Shown piece by piece: positions 63,363 through 64,000 of a DNA stretch of 64,000 nt; the stretch's first letter is position 1, and each line of letters starts with the position of its first letter. A model generated the notes under the pieces. That model was not told the DNA's origin. It saw only the letters and a program-made list of their open reading frames with translations, and made no database searches. The translations under genes were made by a program, and so were the position numbers. The DNA comes from Corynebacterium simulans (GTDB lineage Bacteria > Actinomycetota > Actinomycetes > Mycobacteriales > Mycobacteriaceae): NCBI RefSeq assembly GCF_001586215.1, contig NZ_CP014634.1:1240001-1304000 (forward strand). The letters are read 5' to 3'.

Positions 63363-63716
63363 CTACCTGCGTTCTGGGGGAAGATCAGCGACGCTGAAGT
63401 ACACGCCCGGTGTGCCGTCGGCGCGGGTGAACTCGACCTTCAAGTCGTCCTTCTTGCCAAAGCCCACGAGGTGGCGGGCCACAACGTGCTCGACGGACTT
63501 GATGCTTTCTGAGTCTGCCTCGACGTTGAGGAGGAGGATGTTGGGCTCAACAGCAAGGTCGAGGGTACCGCGGGTGTTTTCGCGCTCGAAGACGCAGCGG
63601 CCAGTTTCGGTTTCTGGGTCCCAGTGGGCGTCAATCTTGGCAGAGAAATGCGATGCCAGCTGCTTGCCGTAGCGTGCCGGGCGATCGGTTGAAACGCGTG
63701 CGGTGGAATTGCTCAT
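63363..63716 (-). CDS. DUF2218 family protein
   Basis: 117 residues: STARVSTDRPARYGKQLASHFSAKI, then VEHVVARHLVGFGKKDDLKVEF, as in DUF2218 proteins. The function is unknown. The start is ATG 63716. Confidence 0.87.
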   Translation of the reverse strand: MSNSTARVSTDRPARYGKQLASHFSAKIDAHWDPETETGRCVFERENTRGTLDLAVEPNILLLNVEADSESIKSVEHVVARHLVGFGKKDDLKVEFTRADGTPGVYFSVADLPPERR

Positions 63717-63741
63717 GCCGGACACTGTACGCGTTTTAGGT

Positions 63742-64000
63742 TTACCTAACCAGCGCGAGTATTCCCTCATAAATCATCACGCAGCCCAAGGCGCCGAAGA
63801 TGAGGCCCGAGCCGATATCGAGATGGGCCGAATACTTCGTGAGGAAACGCGCCGCCGCGCGGACGATGAGCGCGAAGGTAGAAAACCACGCCACGGAGAC
63901 CACAGTCAGGATGATGGCGATGAACACGGTCCATTCAAGCCCCATGTCAGGGCGAATGAACTGGGCAAAGACGGCACCAAAGAAGACAAGCGCCTTCGGG
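63742..64000 (-). CDS. LysE/RhtB-family exporter, C-terminal part
   Basis: 86 codons are seen before the right edge; the start lies outside. PKALVFFGAVFAQF is the family's mid-protein motif, followed by three hydrophobic helices. It exports amino acids; the substrate cannot be told. Confidence 0.83.
   Translation of the reverse strand, partial: PKALVFFGAVFAQFIRPDMGLEWTVFIAIILTVVSVAWFSTFALIVRAAARFLTKYSAHLDIGSGLIFGALGCVMIYEGILALVR

Overview
The window is chromosomal DNA from a mycolic-acid actinobacterium, almost certainly a Corynebacterium. The main evidence is the arabinogalactan block at 38.6-54.3 kb (wzm, wzt, glfT1, GtrA proteins, dprE1, dprE2, aftA and one emb gene). It follows the gene order known from Mycobacterium (Rv3777-Rv3795 region) but carries a single emb, as is typical of corynebacteria. 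Many genes also show a TANNNT -10 box 6-8 nt before the start codon, the layout of leaderless transcripts common in this genus. I see no phage, insertion sequence or CRISPR array. The exact species cannot be read from the sequence.

Layout. 1-10 kb (minus strand): four large, tightly coupled genes for a Pro/Gly-rich membrane protein, a secreted and anchored vWA protein, a 1223-residue tubulin/FtsZ-like protein and a 953-residue membrane protein. This is the best candidate here for a little-described system. The last two proteins end in nearly the same peptide (DLDxTF), which resembles the conserved C-terminal tail of FtsZ. 10-15 kb: a queuosine-precursor transporter facing a Tgt that has lost its zinc cysteines, plus an MMPL exporter. 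15-18 kb: tRNA-Ser(CGA), CsbD, tadA with its partner gene, tyrA and tRNA-Arg(ACG). 18-21 kb: a frameshifted DASS anion transporter, two DUF202 proteins and a YjbR protein. 21-25 kb: a five-gene operon (DUF4178, DUF2617, DUF4247, DUF350, membrane aminopropyltransferase). 25-27 kb: a Ktr/Trk K+ uptake pair.

27-34 kb: succinate-semialdehyde dehydrogenase; a previously unlisted 24-codon amphipathic peptide gene with its own structured leader and strong terminator, divergent from an orphan LuxR-type response regulator; tRNA-Ser(GCT); a PucR regulator divergent from a 2-keto-acid decarboxylase and an aromatic aminotransferase. 34-38 kb: a small AT-richer pocket of unknown genes and a molybdenum-cofactor cluster (moaD, moeA, mogA, moaE, moeB-rhodanese). 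38.5-54.4 kb: tRNA-Ser(UGA) and the cell-wall block. Here Wzm/Wzt export galactan made with GlfT1, DprE1/DprE2 make the arabinose donor, and AftA and Emb build arabinan. 54.4-64 kb: assorted chromosomal genes (PepSY membrane protein, alpha/beta hydrolase, M13 peptidase, PrsW-like protease, alkyltransferase-like protein, VOC and S4 proteins, esterase lipoprotein, YbjQ, DUF2218 and a LysE-type exporter cut by the right edge).

Family names come from recognised motifs and remembered family features, not from database searches. Start sites were revised where a ribosome-binding site or a leaderless -10 box favoured an internal codon.
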